Counted from the first letter of the stretch, positions 10,680 to 23,400 are shown. The stretch: 64,000 bases of DNA from Chenopodium formosanum (GCA_024500155.1 CM044877.1:24260001-24324000); one strand, 5' to 3'. The notes: generated by a model not told the origin, from the letters alone. Program-made: numbers and translations.

Positions 10680-12055
10680 CAAAAAACCGACCCGAACTGG
10701 TGAATCTGAGCCGTTCCGAACTACGGAACCAATCCGAATGTTTGAGAACCGTCACTGAATCGTACCCGTTATCAAGCCAAACGATACAACCCGAAATCGA
10801 GAACAACCTGAACCGAAGTACTTTTGAAACCGATAGCAACCCGACTCATTGTAAACCAAAACTGTTTAAACCCGACAAAAACCCGATAAATCCAATTCAT
10901 TTACAACCCGTAAGTGGTTAGGATCGAACCGTTTATAACTCGTAATTAGTTATGACCGAACGGCTTACAACCCGTAACCGGTTATGACCGAACCGTTTAT
11001 AATTAATCCGTAAGTCCGTAACCCTTTATGAGTGAAAAGTGTGAAAGAGAAAGTGTTTTGACTAAAGCGGTACGAATGAGTGTAAGGAATGAGATATGAA
11101 GACTGTAGGGCTTGAATTTGGATTATTGGGCCGATTTTGATTAGGTTTTAGTGGATTTAGGGAGATGAATGAGAGGCAATGGATTAAAGATAGGTTTAAT
11201 CAACGTTTGTGAGAGTATTTTCTTGAGGGGTTTAGATTGTGATCCATGTTTTAACTGACCGACCAAAGAAAATTATAGCTTAATAGTTAATAATTAATAG
11301 TCAAATTTTAATTTATAAACAACTTGTAATAAAGAAATCATAACTAAGTAATTACAATTTATTGGTAATTTGCTAGTTAAAACAATATAAATTTAAGTAA
11401 ACAACTAATAAAGTGATAATTATTACTATAACGTGTTTGTGACCTGACCAATTACAAGTTTACAACTCGACTCATTCTAATTGATTACTTGATCAATGTA
11501 ACTTGCTTAAGCTTTTATATTTATGACATGAACTGATTTTGCCCGATTTGTTTTGAACCAAATTCGTTTTAAAATCGACCGAGTTCTATCGGAATCGATT
11601 ATGATTTGAACCGATTACAACCCAAACCTGTTAGGATCCGATGTATTTTAACCTAAAACTAGTTATAACTTATAAACTGGCAAAACCCGTTTTCAAACTG
11701 ATTGAGTTCCACTAAGACTGATTACGATTTGAACCGATTACAACCCGACCCGATTAGGACCCGCTATGTTTTGACCCAAAACCCGCCTTAAACTAACAAA
11801 ACTTGTTTTTAAATCTATCGAGTACAACCCGAACCGATTATGACCCGAACCAATTACAACCCAATCCGATTAGAATCCAACCCGAAAAGAAACAGTAGTA
11901 AAAAAAATAGCAAACCGAATCGATCCAGATTTATTTAAAACCGACCCGAACTAACCCGATAATAATTCCAACCCATTATAATCCGATCCGTTACAAACTG
12001 AAAACCGATAAACCGAAACCAAAACTAAACCATAAAACCGATTGACACCCTTACT
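10680..12055. repeat. Degenerate CCGAACC / ACCCGATT minisatellite, 1.4 kb
   Basis: Variants of AACCCGAACCGATTACAACCCG recur across the block, densest at 10685-11000 and 11560-12050. They are separated by an AT-rich part (about 11040-11450). The right edge reads GATTGACACCCTTACT, the complement of the GGTGTCAATCGG end seen on many plant non-autonomous DNA elements. ORFs across it are products of the repeat. Confidence 0.7.
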
Positions 12056-12928
12056 TACCAAATGCGTATGTGTTTTAATAAGATTTACAAATTTTATGTT
12101 ATTTTTTTTTCAAAAAAATATATTTTAATGTTATATATCAATATCCTCTCATGGTCTTCACCAATACCAACTAATACATTTTAAACTGATTCGTCTCTCT
12201 CATATTCAATTATTTTCTACAAATTATTATCCGATTTTTTTTTATATACAATTTTTTAGTACTCTAGCTATCCTACTCCCCTCCCCCTCCCCACCCCCCC
12301 CCCCCCCCCTTCCCTTTTTTTTGAAACAATGTTAGCTAGGCATTATTATTAAACTAAATCAAATCAAATTTCACCAAAGTTATGAAACTCCGAGGAAAAT
12401 TGTCCAACCATACACAAGTCGACTCACTTACACTATATCTTGGAAGTTGGAACTAAAGAAACTAAAATTATCTTCTCTTCCACCAAATTAAAGGATAAAC
12501 TACTACAAAGTATAAAATATTAGACTTTTGAAAGTAATTTTGATTGGTTTAAAAAAAAAATAATAAATTTTGATTGAGGTAGATAAAATATCAGACTTGG
12601 TAGGAAAAAAAAAAAAAGAGTCAAAGCTATCTTTGAATGGTCTATAAAGTATAAACAACCACCTAACTACAATAAATGCTAAATTAATACTTTGTATTCA
12701 TCTTCCATTGTAAACTAAAAGCCCACTAAGCACTAACGGCTACGATGCTAGCGTCGTTTCATGATAGTTTGCCCAGGTGTAGCTATTAACTTGTGACTAG
12801 GATGCTTACTCGTTATGAGCATACTCCACATTCTGACATGGCAGGAAAAATTGACAAAGTTCGTTAATCATGTAGATTAACTGGGCAGCCCCCGAAAACA
12901 AAGTTAAAATTAGCTGTTACTTTTAACG
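12056..12928. other. AT-rich spacer with a poly(C) run
   Basis: A run of 16 C (12294-12309) and several poly(A) and poly(T) runs are the only remarkable features. No gene seen. Confidence 0.5.
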
Positions 12929-13445
12929 ACCATTAGCTGTTAAAATTAATAGACAGAAGATTAGAATACTCTATATAGCCATTTCATGTGCACTAAAACA
13001 AAATTTATATACTTAATTTGTATGTTAATAAAAAATTTCATAAGTTTAGAATTATCACAAACTCAATCATTCCTATCCATTTCTCCGTATCCAATCAATA
13101 GCTAGGAGTATGTACACATTATGCTTAATAACGTTTAATAAACATAAATAAACTTAAATTCTAAAATATGATTCTAAACCCTTTACAAATCTATGAATCC
13201 GTAAGTTCGCCTTTCATAACACGCAGTTTAAATCCACCTATCCACCTTGAGTTTTCATCATTGTGATTGGGTATTTGTATTTTACATATGTCTCAACCTC
13301 CTCTGCATTATCTAGTGGTGTCTCAGCAACTAACCTAAAGAATCAAACATGAAATGAATAATAATATATGAAGAGCAACTGAAAGTATGTATCATAAAAA
13401 GAAGATTACCTTTTACATAAGAGACTCATCTCGAAAACAAAGTGA
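12929..13445. repeat. Empty-site paralogue of the copia insertion
   Basis: Reads straight through the sequence that flanks the copia element (ATCACAAACTCAATCATTCC at about 13054-13073), with the AACTC target present once. Homology runs from about 12929 to 13445. Confidence 0.9.
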
Positions 13446-13657
13446 CTTGTTGATTTATTATTCATTCATTCCCATCTTTGGCCGTGTATTTAACATATTT
13501 TCCCTTTTTGGACTATTTTCAACAAATTTTCCCAAAAAAAAAACACAATTTTATCTGAAAACCAAATTCAAGTATATATATTACACGAAGTATCACATTA
13601 TAAGCTCCCTAACAACACCCCCATGAAAAATAGGATTATATTAAATCAAAGACTATA

Positions 13658-13752
13658 TACTACCTCTGGTTCTTATTACTCGCAACAAAAGGGTATTATT
13701 TGTGAGACATAAAATATTCTTTTGTTGCGAGTAATAATAATCGGAGGTAGTA
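13658..13752. mobile_element. Short Stowaway-like MITE
   Basis: Inverted termini CTACCTCTGGTTCTTATTAC and its near-complement at 13728-13750 (ending CGGAGGTAG), bounded by TA on each side. About 91 bp between the TA dinucleotides. The CTMCCTC start and TA TSD fit Tc1/mariner-type MITEs. Confidence 0.75.
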
Positions 13753-13981
13753 TATAAATTTCCATATTTTAAACCAGTATCCAGAATATAAAAAATAAAT
13801 AACCTTAATTAGTTGGCTTGTAAAATCTAATCAGTGTTCAATGCTTTAGGTGTTCATATTAGCTTAACTTGTTTCTTTTACTGTTGTTGTGCTGTGATGG
13901 TTAATCTTTCTTATACATAATTTCAATGGAGGGAAAAATTATGGAAATCCAATGGATTAGATGAATTTCGATACCGATAAT

Positions 13982-14309
13982 CACTAGTAAAAAAACCTTC
14001 ATTTGCGTAGCTCATTTAGGTTGTATTTGCGTCACTTCTATGAGCGACGCAACTGCTCGCGACGCAAATGACTCAAAATTCATTTGAGTCGCTCCAATGA
14101 GCAACGCAAATAAGAGTTATTTGCGTCACTCGTTTGTTAAATGAGTGACACAAATGACTTTTTTCGTAACTTATATTTGTTATTTGCGTCACTTCTTTAA
14201 TAAACGAGTGACGCAAATGACTCTTTTTAATAGCTTATATTCTTATATTTGCGTCACTTGTTTAATAAACCAGTGACGCAAATGACTGGTTTGAGGATAA
14301 GATAATGAG
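13982..14309 (+). mobile_element. CACTA (En/Spm) terminal region with subterminal repeats
   Basis: Starts CACTAGTAAAAAAACC. It is followed by at least eight copies, in both orientations, of a TTTGCGTCACT / AGTGACGCAAATGAC word. Clustered subterminal repeats behind a CACTA end are the mark of this superfamily. The array is cut by the LTR element at 14315 and resumes for about 50 bp at 21148. Confidence 0.75.
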
Positions 14310-14314
14310 CTATT
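14310..14314. other. Left TSD of the minus-strand LTR element
   Basis: CTATT, repeated at 21148-21152 on the other side of the element. Confidence 0.85.
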
Positions 14315-14777
14315 TGTTTTGGGGTTTTTTGTACGTACCCGAATGGAGGGTATGTACGTCCCTCGGGAGACAGATCCGCAATGCAACACTCGAACGGTCT
14401 GGTCACCTGCAAAACAACGGACCCCGGGGGGCCGGAGGTCCGCCTCCGACGATCAAGTTAGTGATCGATATAATGTATTTTTAGAGAGAGAAAATAGAGA
14501 AGGGAGAGTGATTGTGGGGGGCATGCCCTTGGAGAATGAATTAACCCCCTTTGAACTGATGTGCAGATCAGTATTTATAGAGCATTGGGATATGTGCCTT
14601 TTAGGTCATTTAACCTAAAAGGCTCTAGGTTTATGGGCTTAGAGCCCATTATCACTCTTCTATCATTGAGTGACACGTGTCATGCTCTAATTGGCTCATA
14701 GAGAGCTGAGCTTGCGGACACGTGTCGCGGTGGCATTGGTCCACATATAGAGGGTAATTTTACCCCAAACATTAGCC
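14315..14777 (-). repeat. 3' LTR (left copy) of the LARD-type element
   Basis: 463 bp. On the plus strand it opens TGTTTTGGGG and carries GGACCCCGGGGGGCC, two ACACGTGTC motifs and TATTTATA (minus TATA box) near 14573. Its edge toward the interior is ATTAGCC where the right copy has ATTAACA. Confidence 0.88.
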
Positions 14778-15780
14778 CCTCGGAAGGGGTAATTTCTCTT
14801 TCAAGAGGAATTGCTCCTTTCGAAATCAAGGCTTTGCCGCTTGTTTAAAAGCTCTTTGGTCGGCATGTGTCTAGGTCAATAAAAGAGAGATTTGATTAAC
14901 TTGGAAAATTTGATACCTTATATGGTATGACATTTTCTAAGTTAATAAATCATAATAATGATTGCCGCTTGAACTAGACAGATGACGACTTTCATTTCTT
15001 TATGCCCCACTATGGTAGGATATTTTCGAGACGTTTGATATCTCATAAGGCAGGAGGCGAATGGCCGCCTAGAAAGTTTTGTAATTATACTTTCAATGTC
15101 CTTTTACCCCATTGGGAGGACTTGTATAAATTCTTAAGGTAATCTAGGTAAGAACTTCGGCCGGTCACCTACTGATGTCTTTTAGACATTCGGTTCCCGA
15201 AAACTTAGTCGTTCTTTAGATTACCCAGGTAAGACGACTATGAGTTGACCAATTAGGTCGTTCAGTCTTTGTTGTCTGCATGTGTTCGTAGTGCAATGTG
15301 CCACTCAAATGGGAGATGCTTCTCCTCGACGAATTCGCCCGAATGGACGTCGCCGATTATCTGACTCATGTTGGAGCAGACGACCTTACTCATGTTGGAG
15401 CAGACAAATTTATAGAAAACAGATAACCATCCGGCCATTAGCCTCATGTCTTTTTAAGACGGTTTGTATAGCCACTAAGTTTTTAGCTTAGTTTATTATC
15501 CGGCCATTGGCCTCGATAGCCTCTAATAATGAAACAGTAGCCGTTTTCCATTTGTACTAGAACAATTGGAAAACTCTATGCTTTTTAGATTTCACTTTTG
15601 ATTAAAATAAACGACTGCGAGTGCTGCTTTAGCATTCGGTAGGGCCGCTTGATGTTTTAGTAGAGCAATGTGCCACCCAAATGGGAGATGCTTCTCCTCG
15701 ACGAATTCGCCCAAATGGACGTCGCCGGTTATCTGACTCATGTTGGAGCAGACGGTCATACTCATGTTGGAGCAGACTGT
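14778..15780. repeat. Left interior of LARD-type element with a ~115-bp direct repeat
   Basis: A block with GCAATGTGCCAC, GGGAGATGCTTCTCCTCGAC and twin copies of CTCATGTTGGAGCAGAC occurs at about 15291-15400 and again at 15665-15778. The short ORFs over both copies are by-products of the repeat. Confidence 0.75.
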
Positions 15781-15809
15781 GGCCGTCGGCCTCTAATAAT
15801 AATAATAAT

Positions 15810-16271
15810 ATCCGGCCATTGGCCTCACGTCACTTGGACGTTAGTTTAGCTGCTAAGTTTTAAACTTAGTTTATCATCCGGCCATTGGCTTCACGTCACT
15901 TGGACGTTTGTTTAGCTACTAAGTTTTAAACTTAGTTTATCATTCGGCCATTGGCCTCACCTCACTTGGACGTTTGTTTAGCTACTAAGTTTTAAACTTA
16001 GTTTATCATCCGGCCATTGGCCTCACGTCACTTGGACGTTTGTTTAGCTACTAAGTTTTTAACTTAGTTTATCATCCGGCCATTGGCCTCACGTCACTTG
16101 GACGTTTGTTTACCTACTAAGTTTTTAACTTAGTTTATCATCCGGCCATTGGCCTCACGTCACTTGGACGTTTGTTTAGCTACTAAGTTTTAAACTTAGT
16201 TTATAATCCGGCCATTGGCCTCACGTCACTTGGACGTTTGTTTAGCTACTAAGTTTTAAACTTAGTTTATT
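15810..16271. repeat. Tandem repeat, seven units of 66 bp
   Basis: Units begin ATCCGGCCATTGGCCTCACG and start at 15810, 15876, 15942, 16008, 16074, 16140 and 16206, an exact 66-bp period. Each unit contains the near-palindromes GGCCATTGGCC and CTAAGTTTTAAACTTAG. Older diverged units lie at about 15430-15520. Confidence 0.93.
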
Positions 16272-17650
16272 TAATTAATAAATCAATATTCAATAATAAT
16301 AATAATAATAATATTCAAATAAGCTTTAACCGTCTTACTTGAAGGACCATGAAAGGCCAGTTGCCGAGCTTAACCGAATACGAAGGTTGCTTGACATTTA
16401 TGCCGCTTGACAATAATACTCCCAAAGAGTCGATCTCACAAATATACATGCGGCTTCTTACATATACATGCGGCTTCTCATGCTCACATCGGTGAGAGTA
16501 AGATACATACTCTTGAGGTGATGTTGCTCCACTTATATGAGAGAGCAGCTTCACATAAAAACATGCGGCTCCACGCCACTTAAGTGAACTTGCAGCTCAT
16601 AATAATGCTGCTAGCCGACTGGACTCCTTAAGGTGAGTCGGCGTATTTTGTTCCTGGAGCATATGTAATGACAGCCGGATTTGGAGTTGCCTCGAGCATA
16701 TGCAATCACAGCCGGATTTGGAGTTGCTTTAAATGCTTAAAAATCGGAGCCGGAGATATTTTAGCTCCTTGCTAGAGTGCCATGCGGCATCTGCCGCTTG
16801 CTTTCAATTTAGTTTGCCTCCTATGCTAACTCATACAAGATAGGACGCAAGTTGTCGAAATCCGGCTGCTCTTTCCCATTTGCGGCTGCTTGGGTAAGCT
16901 TGCAAAGGGGTGAGCATTCTTGCTACTTTACTTAGTCAACCTTGAAGTGCCGAGTGTAACAAAATACCACAATGGCTTCATGTTTCAGTGTTACAAACGG
17001 GCTAGAGCTGCTGCCAGACGGTATTAGCCAGATGCTCTGCTTCTTTGACATGTATTCCTTGAAAGCACTAATTTATATAAAAGAAAGCCCCTGTTATCGG
17101 TAATGGGAGCTAAGCAGCCCCTGCTCACACAGACGAACACATCCAACTTGGCATTAGAGTCGCTTGTGTATAGCCTAGATTCAATACCATCTGACCCTTG
17201 TATAATATATACTCAAGTAATATGCTACTCATGTATAATATATACTTAATTAGTGCCGCATACTTTTTTTAAATCATAATAATGATAATTATTGATTTGC
17301 ATAATACTCATGCGGCCTTTCAACCAAGTAGCTGTCCAGCCATGTCACACATGTTTGAGCAAACTCTCGGCATCACACTCGGCTCCATGTCCGGGTGCCT
17401 TCCACAACGTATCGACCTCTCGGCTTTTAAGCTAAGAGATGACTATATATGTATGTTGCTGCTCGGATATAAGATATTGAGGTTTCCCTCACATTAAGGG
17501 GAGCTTGCTCATTTCACTCGGCTCTTATGCCGCCTGTATTTGAGTTTAGCTTGGCACTTAGTTGCCTCTTGACAATCATGTCACTGAGTTTGCAACTTAT
17601 TTGGCTTAGTAGCCGTTGGACTAAGCTCACAATGATGATAATGATGATCA
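16272..17650. other. LARD-type interior, non-coding
   Basis: ATAATA microsatellite at 16290-16315, then scattered ATGCGGCT and GCCGGATTTGGAGTTG repeats. No protein domain recognised in any frame. Confidence 0.5.
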
Positions 17651-19810
17651 GAGCATCCGGATGTGTAAGGGAACAAAGCAGCCCCAGTCATCGAGCTCAG
17701 GGAGCCAATGAAACATCCGGTCTTTATGAAGAACAAAGCAGCCCCTACGGTTGTGCTTATTTGATGAACGAAGCATCCGTGCATCCGGCTTAAGCATGCA
17801 CGAAGCAGCCCTTGCAGCCGGCTTTGAGGGTGATTAAAGAAACCACTTATATGAAGAACATAGCAGCCACGCGGCCGACTTTGATAAAAGAACAGAGCAG
17901 CCCTTACGGCTGAGCTTGGTTGGGCGCAAAGTAACCTTGCAGCCAGACTTAGTTGAAGCAGGATGCAGCCCCACATTCGGCGTAATCGGGAACAAAGTAG
18001 CCCTGCAGCCGCCTTGATTGTGATCACCAGCCGTCACCTTTTATAGTGGTAACCGGCTGCTTTAATACGAGTAGGCATTTTTGCCACTTGGATTGGAGCA
18101 ACTTGGGCTGGCTGTGTGCTTCAATTTAGAATAGTACAAGAGGTAGTAATATATAGACGACATTTTTCACACAACCTTTTTCCGCTTGTATTTGCGGAGC
18201 TGAGGGATTCCTTATATCGATGGCACATAATTGCCGCTTGTGTTAATCACACAATCAAGCAGCCATCTTAGAGGTTGAACAAGACAACCATGGCAGCCGG
18301 CTTTGAAGGGTGAACACAACAGATATGGTAGCCTCTTAATTGATGAATATAGCAGCGACGCAGCCAGCTTAATCGAAGAATTATTGATTATGCTGACCGG
18401 CTGCCACCCTTGATGGTAGTAACTGGCTGACATTATTGATGGTAGTAGCTGACTGATTTGTTTGGCAAAAAATTTGCCAAGCCGCTTGATGGTGCCGCCT
18501 GAGTCATTGCTAACATTGAGCTCACAAATTCCCTCAAATGGAGAAATGTCGTATGTAATATCAATGTAATAGTGGAGTAGCTCAATAGTGCTTGCCATCC
18601 AGTCAGTTTATTTCTTGACTCGTGTACACAGCCGAATTTCAAGATACCACACCAATCCACCATTACCGAATGCTTAGAGTGCGGTATGATCTCAACTCTC
18701 AAGCGAAGAGTGGCTCGGTTTTGCTAATAAATTATATAAGTGTAGTTGGCTAATTTAACCCACTCACTATTCTCTCCTTTTTTTTTTTTTTTTTTTTTAT
18801 TTATCATAATAATGATTGCAATTTTGCATGAAACACAGCTAACTTCACGCAATAAAGCTGATTAAGGGGTGATACAGCCGCACTTAATTGACGAGCAAGG
18901 ATTCCCATGCCGCCTGCATATGGTTGCCGCTTGAACTAACTTTCAATTGAGCTCTTACTAGCTCTTACTATCAAGCGCAACCCGGCTTTTACCATTGACA
19001 ATGGTAACCGGATGCTATGATACGAGTCGGCATATTCGCCGCTTGTATTGGAGTCAGCTTGGGCCGTTTGACTCATGCTTTCTTGTTTGGAACAAAACAG
19101 CCATGGCAGCCGGTATTGAGGTGGAACAACACAACCATGGCAACCGGCTTTGTTAAGGCTAAAAATCGCCGGTACAGCCGGCTTAATTGCTGAATATAGC
19201 AGCCTCTTCAGCCGGAGTTAGTTGAGGCACAAAGCAGCCCCACAACCGGGCTTAATAGAGGCAGACAACAGCCCCTACGACTGGTAGGTGCGGCTGCTCT
19301 CCCAAGGGGAGCTAGCTTGCGAAATACATGGTCATCCGGGCATCGTTTGCCGGCTGATATCATTAATGATGGTGACCTGCTGCCACCATTGATTGTGGAC
19401 ATGCCGATCCTTGAAACAAGCCGTGTAATACCAGATTTTTGATTACCAAGGTCGGCTGTAACATTAATTCATGCTATTACATGCGGCTTACATGGATATT
19501 AATTCCGCATGCATAGCCTTGTAAATAAGGTATTGCTCTTCCAAATCTTTGTCATAAATATGAACAATAACAAATGAGAATAGTAGCCTGTTTGAGAATG
19601 AATAAACAAGCGCTTAGCCTATTTCATTCAGCTGCAGCTTCTATTAATCAAACAAACAACCAAGCAGCCGGCTTTGAGGTTGAACAAGGTAACCATGGCA
19701 GCCAGCTTTGATCAGAGCAGCCGCATAATTGATGACGGTGGCCGGATGCCACCATTGATGAAGTTGATACTTTTGATAAAGTCGTCGGCTGCCGTTTGAT
19801 TGATCGGTGC
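17651..19810. repeat. Dispersed degenerate GCAGCCGGCTTTGA repeats
   Basis: Imperfect units of roughly 45-60 bp containing a GAACAAAGCAGCCCC...GCCGGCTTTGAGG theme recur, densest at 17680-18060, 18240-18450, 19080-19420 and 19650-19810. ORFs here are open only because of this repeated composition. Confidence 0.65.
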
Positions 19811-20663
19811 AAAGGCCGGTAATGAATACCACCTGATCACCATCTTTGCTATATGGAGATGAAGCTCCACTTTGCATGAATGAGCGGCTCTCGCTCTTTC
19901 CTACAAATGCCATATGCATGTGGCTCTTCATATATCAATATGAATTCCGTTGCAAATGGAAGAGGAATAAAATAATACTTGTACATGCGGCATTCCCATC
20001 ATTCATGGAGAATTGATGCTTAAGTTTGGCCGCATGTCCCCCACTAATTCCAAGAGTTTATTCTGGAAAAAACATTTTGCATAATACAGCTATTAACATA
20101 TATATATGTTAATATATGTGATATTGATAGTATCAAATTATCAATCACAATGATTGGCCGCATGCCGCCTGCTATATTGCATACGGATGCCGCCTGTCCT
20201 ATCTTCAAGCAAATAGCTTGGATAGGCTTGAATTAATTTTGCTAGATGTCTTGGTCTCATGGTGGAGTACGAATGTTGCATCTAGCTGGCTAAGTAAATG
20301 AGCAATGATTAAAATAGCATGCGGCTACCACTTGTATGCATCCGGCTAGTTGAGGTGGCCTGAGCATGCGACCGACTCATAAAATGAGTCAGATTAAAAT
20401 AGTGGAGTTGGCCAATTTAGCCGCCTCACCCCTAATGTACCATCCTCCAACTTAGATCAAATGACATTGCCTTTTAATCATCCATTAAGAGAATAAAAGA
20501 TGCATGATTTAGTCTGACAAGCCTTCTTGACCGTCTGACTCTTGGCATTCGGCCTCATGACACTAGATGTAATCAGCATCCGGCCTTAGGACGTCTGCCG
20601 CCTCCTAAAGGAGGCTCCCCCTATTGAGTCGGTGATCCACCGTTGTGCCATTACAGATGTGTC

Positions 20664-20681
20664 TCCCCACAGACGGCGCCA
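20664..20681 (-). other. Primer binding site of the LARD-type element
   Basis: Read on the minus strand it is TGGCGCCGTCTGTGGGGA, two bases from the end of the right LTR. Confidence 0.85.
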
Positions 20682-20683
20682 AA

Positions 20684-21147
20684 TGTTTTGGGGTTTTTTG
20701 TACGTACCCGAATGGAGGGTATGTACGTCCCTCGGGAGACAGATCCGCAATGCAACACTCGAACGGTCCAGTCACCTGCAAAACAACGGACCCCGGGGGG
20801 CCGGAGGTCCGCCTCCGACGATCAAGTTAGTGATCGATATAATGTATTTTTAGAGAGAGAAAATAGAAAAGGGAGAGTGATTGTGGGGGGCATGGCCCTT
20901 GGAGAATGAATTAACCCCCTTTGAACTGATGTGAAGATCAGTATTTATAGAGCATTGGGATATGTGCCTTTTAGGTCATTTAACCTAAAAGGCTCTAGGT
21001 TTATGGGCTTAGAGCCCATTATCACTCTTCTATCATTGAGTGACACGTGTCATGCTCTAATTGGCTCATAGAGAGCTAAGCTTGCGGACACGTGTCGCGG
21101 TGGCATTGGTCCACATATAGAAGGTAATTTTACCCCAAACATTAACA
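20684..21147 (-). repeat. 5' LTR (right copy) of the LARD-type element
   Basis: 464 bp. On its own strand it runs TGTTAATG...CCCAAAACA, giving TG...CA ends. It differs from the left copy at roughly eight positions. Confidence 0.9.
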
Positions 21148-21205
21148 CTATTTGCGCCGCTTCTTTTTTAAAGAGTGATTCAAATGACAAATTTTTTAAT
21201 CCACA
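21148..21205 (+). mobile_element. Continuation of the CACTA subterminal repeat DNA
   Basis: Begins with the TSD CTATT and continues TTTGCGCCGCTTC...AGTGATTCAAATGAC, diverged forms of the repeats at 13982-14309. This supports insertion of the LTR element into that array. Confidence 0.65.
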
Positions 21206-22304
21206 CATTGAAGTAACATTATAATTTGCCAACTGTATCCCTTCATATAATACAATAGTGCAAGACAAAAAAATAAAATCATAATAAAAATAAGAAAATC
21301 ATACAAATTTTAGCCTACCCATTAATTTGGGAATGACGGCGCCTTGTATTAGCAACCTATCAAATAAGTTCACAACAAAGAAATATTGACATCTTCATCA
21401 TTAATAAGTATAACACAAGCACCAGACCAATCCAAATGTTGGTAAACCAAATGCGTTCTTTTCAAGCCTAAGAACTATAACAAAAGAATCCAATAAATAT
21501 TATGGAATTTGAAGCCAACATAATTCAATTTAGGGACAAAATCTTCATATTCCCTAACACGGACAAGTCCATAATGGAAGTCCACTTCCGTTTTCTCTTG
21601 CAAACAGTTTAAAGACACCAGTTCCTTATATCAAATATAATGAATCAATAAACAATCAGAGTTGAGAATGAAGCATCAAAGCAACAAAATAATATTCTAC
21701 AACTATTTAAACAACTACATTACCTTTCCAAGAAAATACTAATAGTTGTTCCTCTAGTTAAGTATACTAGCAGAGGAATAGAGGATTGATGCCAATTATT
21801 TGCAAAACCTCTTAATACAAAAACCTACAAAAACATATACATTTATTTTTAACAAAACGGCCTGGTAAAATTATTTCAATACAAACACTATATCATAGTT
21901 TATCTATTCACGGCTAAGTATATCATGGAACATTTTTTAGCTAAAAAAAATGGGAAAGAGCTTCTCTTAGTAGTAGCAGCGGAATAATCAACCAGAATGA
22001 GCATCAAAACATAAAAAAAAAATACAGTCAGATTAAAAAACAGTAAAACGAGCAGCAAAACATAAAAAATAAAAAAAAACAGTCAATAAAATAGTAAAAT
22101 CAAAATTTAATGAAACCCAAAAATCCAAAAATTCATCCGCAATTCTAAAATCCGTATAAAAAATACAAAAAAATAGTAAAATTAAACTAAGTTCATCCAA
22201 AATTGAACCCTAAATTCAATCTAGTATGAAAATAGTAAGAACACATAACACATCTTACTTTAGTTGAAATAAACTACATAAATATTTAATATTTTTTTCA
22301 AACT
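21206..22304. other. AT-rich DNA, possibly CACTA interior
   Basis: No ORF or transposase motif found. It lies between two CACTA-like terminal arrays, which is the only hint to its nature. Confidence 0.35.
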
Positions 22305-22597
22305 TTTAGCGACCGCTTTTGGCCATCGCAAATGAACAATTATGCGACCGCTACAATACCAGTCACAATTAATATAAATTACGACCGTTAATGTAACTAT
22401 CGTTGAAAATAAAGGAAACGGTCGCGAATTTATTGTGATCGTCAGTTAGTCGCAAATTTGACTTTTTGCGACCAAGTGAATAATAATTACCATGTTACGA
22501 CCGTTGATGGTCGCAATTATTTTTATATTAGCGACCACTTTTTGCTATTTTAAGTGACCGTTTGCGACGGTCGCAAGAACCTTAATTTTTAGTTGTG
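22305..22597 (-). mobile_element. Second CACTA-like terminal region
   Basis: About ten copies in both orientations of GCGACCGT / ACGGTCGC words, ending GGTCGCAAGAACC...TTTTTAGTTGTG, close to the complement of a CACTACTAAAAA-type end. The subterminal word differs from the left array, so it may be the end of another element. Confidence 0.55.
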
Positions 22598-22616
22598 AAA
22601 GTTAGTAATTCGATTT

Positions 22617-23400
22617 CTTAATTATTCTTTTGATATAGATATCATGCTTAGAGTTTTATTTTAATTCCGTCCTAGTATTATGTTAAGATTTCTCTAATAT
22701 TTATAATATCATTTTTATGCTAAAGCTTTGATTTTTATTATTAGTGACATATGCTAGGATTTGTTATTAATCCATTTAGTGTCATGCCTATGGTCTCGCT
22801 AGCCATGTTTTTATGGTATTATTATGATGATGATTGTTGTGTCAATAATTATACATTGTTTGATTATTCATGATTGATTGTAATTGCTTGATCACGTCCT
22901 CTTCTACAAGATTAAAATAAAGGAAATTTGTACTTGAAATCACGCACAATATAAGATAATTAATAATTTGATTTAGGGTTAATATAATTTTAGTTTAAGT
23001 GGTCACCAATTATTAATAGATTTATTTGTGCATTAATAATTAATCAACGTAAATCATATATGCTTAGGATTGACTTAATGTATGTTGATCGAAAAGCACC
23101 CATGAATATCATAAGAGTGAATTAAGTAAAGGCCGATTTAGGGCGGGATCAATCTCTTTCAAGTTGGATTGGTAATATCATCTCCGAATATCCGGTCATG
23201 ATTGGCTTTGGACCACTAGGGAGTGGTGATCATGAATGAGGTGTAACCTACACTTTCGTGAACAATTTACAAGTTCCCAAAATTTGTTGGCGACTCTTTT
23301 ATCTCTAGATTCCTTAGCTTCCCTTTGGACCCCACCATGCCTAAAAACATGATTACATTGGCGCTCAAAGTTGGTGTTAGAAATATTCCCTAGTTACCTA
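22617..23400 (+). repeat. Old fragment of a C-family LTR (3' half)
   Basis: Shares landmarks in order with the solo LTR at 51325-53605: GATATAGA.ATCATGCTTAG, GTGACAT.TGCTAGG.TTTG, TTGATCACGTC, TTTACAAGTTCC and GTTGGCGACTCTTTT, ending GAAATATTCCCTA. Diverged and 5'-truncated. Confidence 0.7.

Larger units (their letters stand above)
14315..21147 (-). mobile_element. Large non-coding LTR retrotransposon (LARD-type), minus strand
   Basis: LTRs at 14315-14777 and 20684-21147 are about 98% identical by eye and flanked by the TSD CTATT. On the minus strand the primer site TGGCGCCGTCTGTGGGGA follows the right-hand (5') LTR after two bases. That primer type is used by Ty3/gypsy elements, including the rice RIRE2/Dasheng pair. 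The 5.9 kb interior encodes no recognisable retroelement protein and instead holds tandem and dispersed repeats rich in GCAGCCGGC. It must depend on a partner element for mobilisation. It inserted into CACTA subterminal DNA. Confidence 0.9.

Noticed and set aside
15810..16271. CRISPR-like regular repeats
   Set aside because: Units are contiguous 66-bp tandem copies with no unique spacers, inside a plant LTR element.
17282..19931. Several ORFs up to 148 codons within the LARD-type element
   Set aside because: They follow the repeated GCAGCCGGC composition and show no conserved domain.
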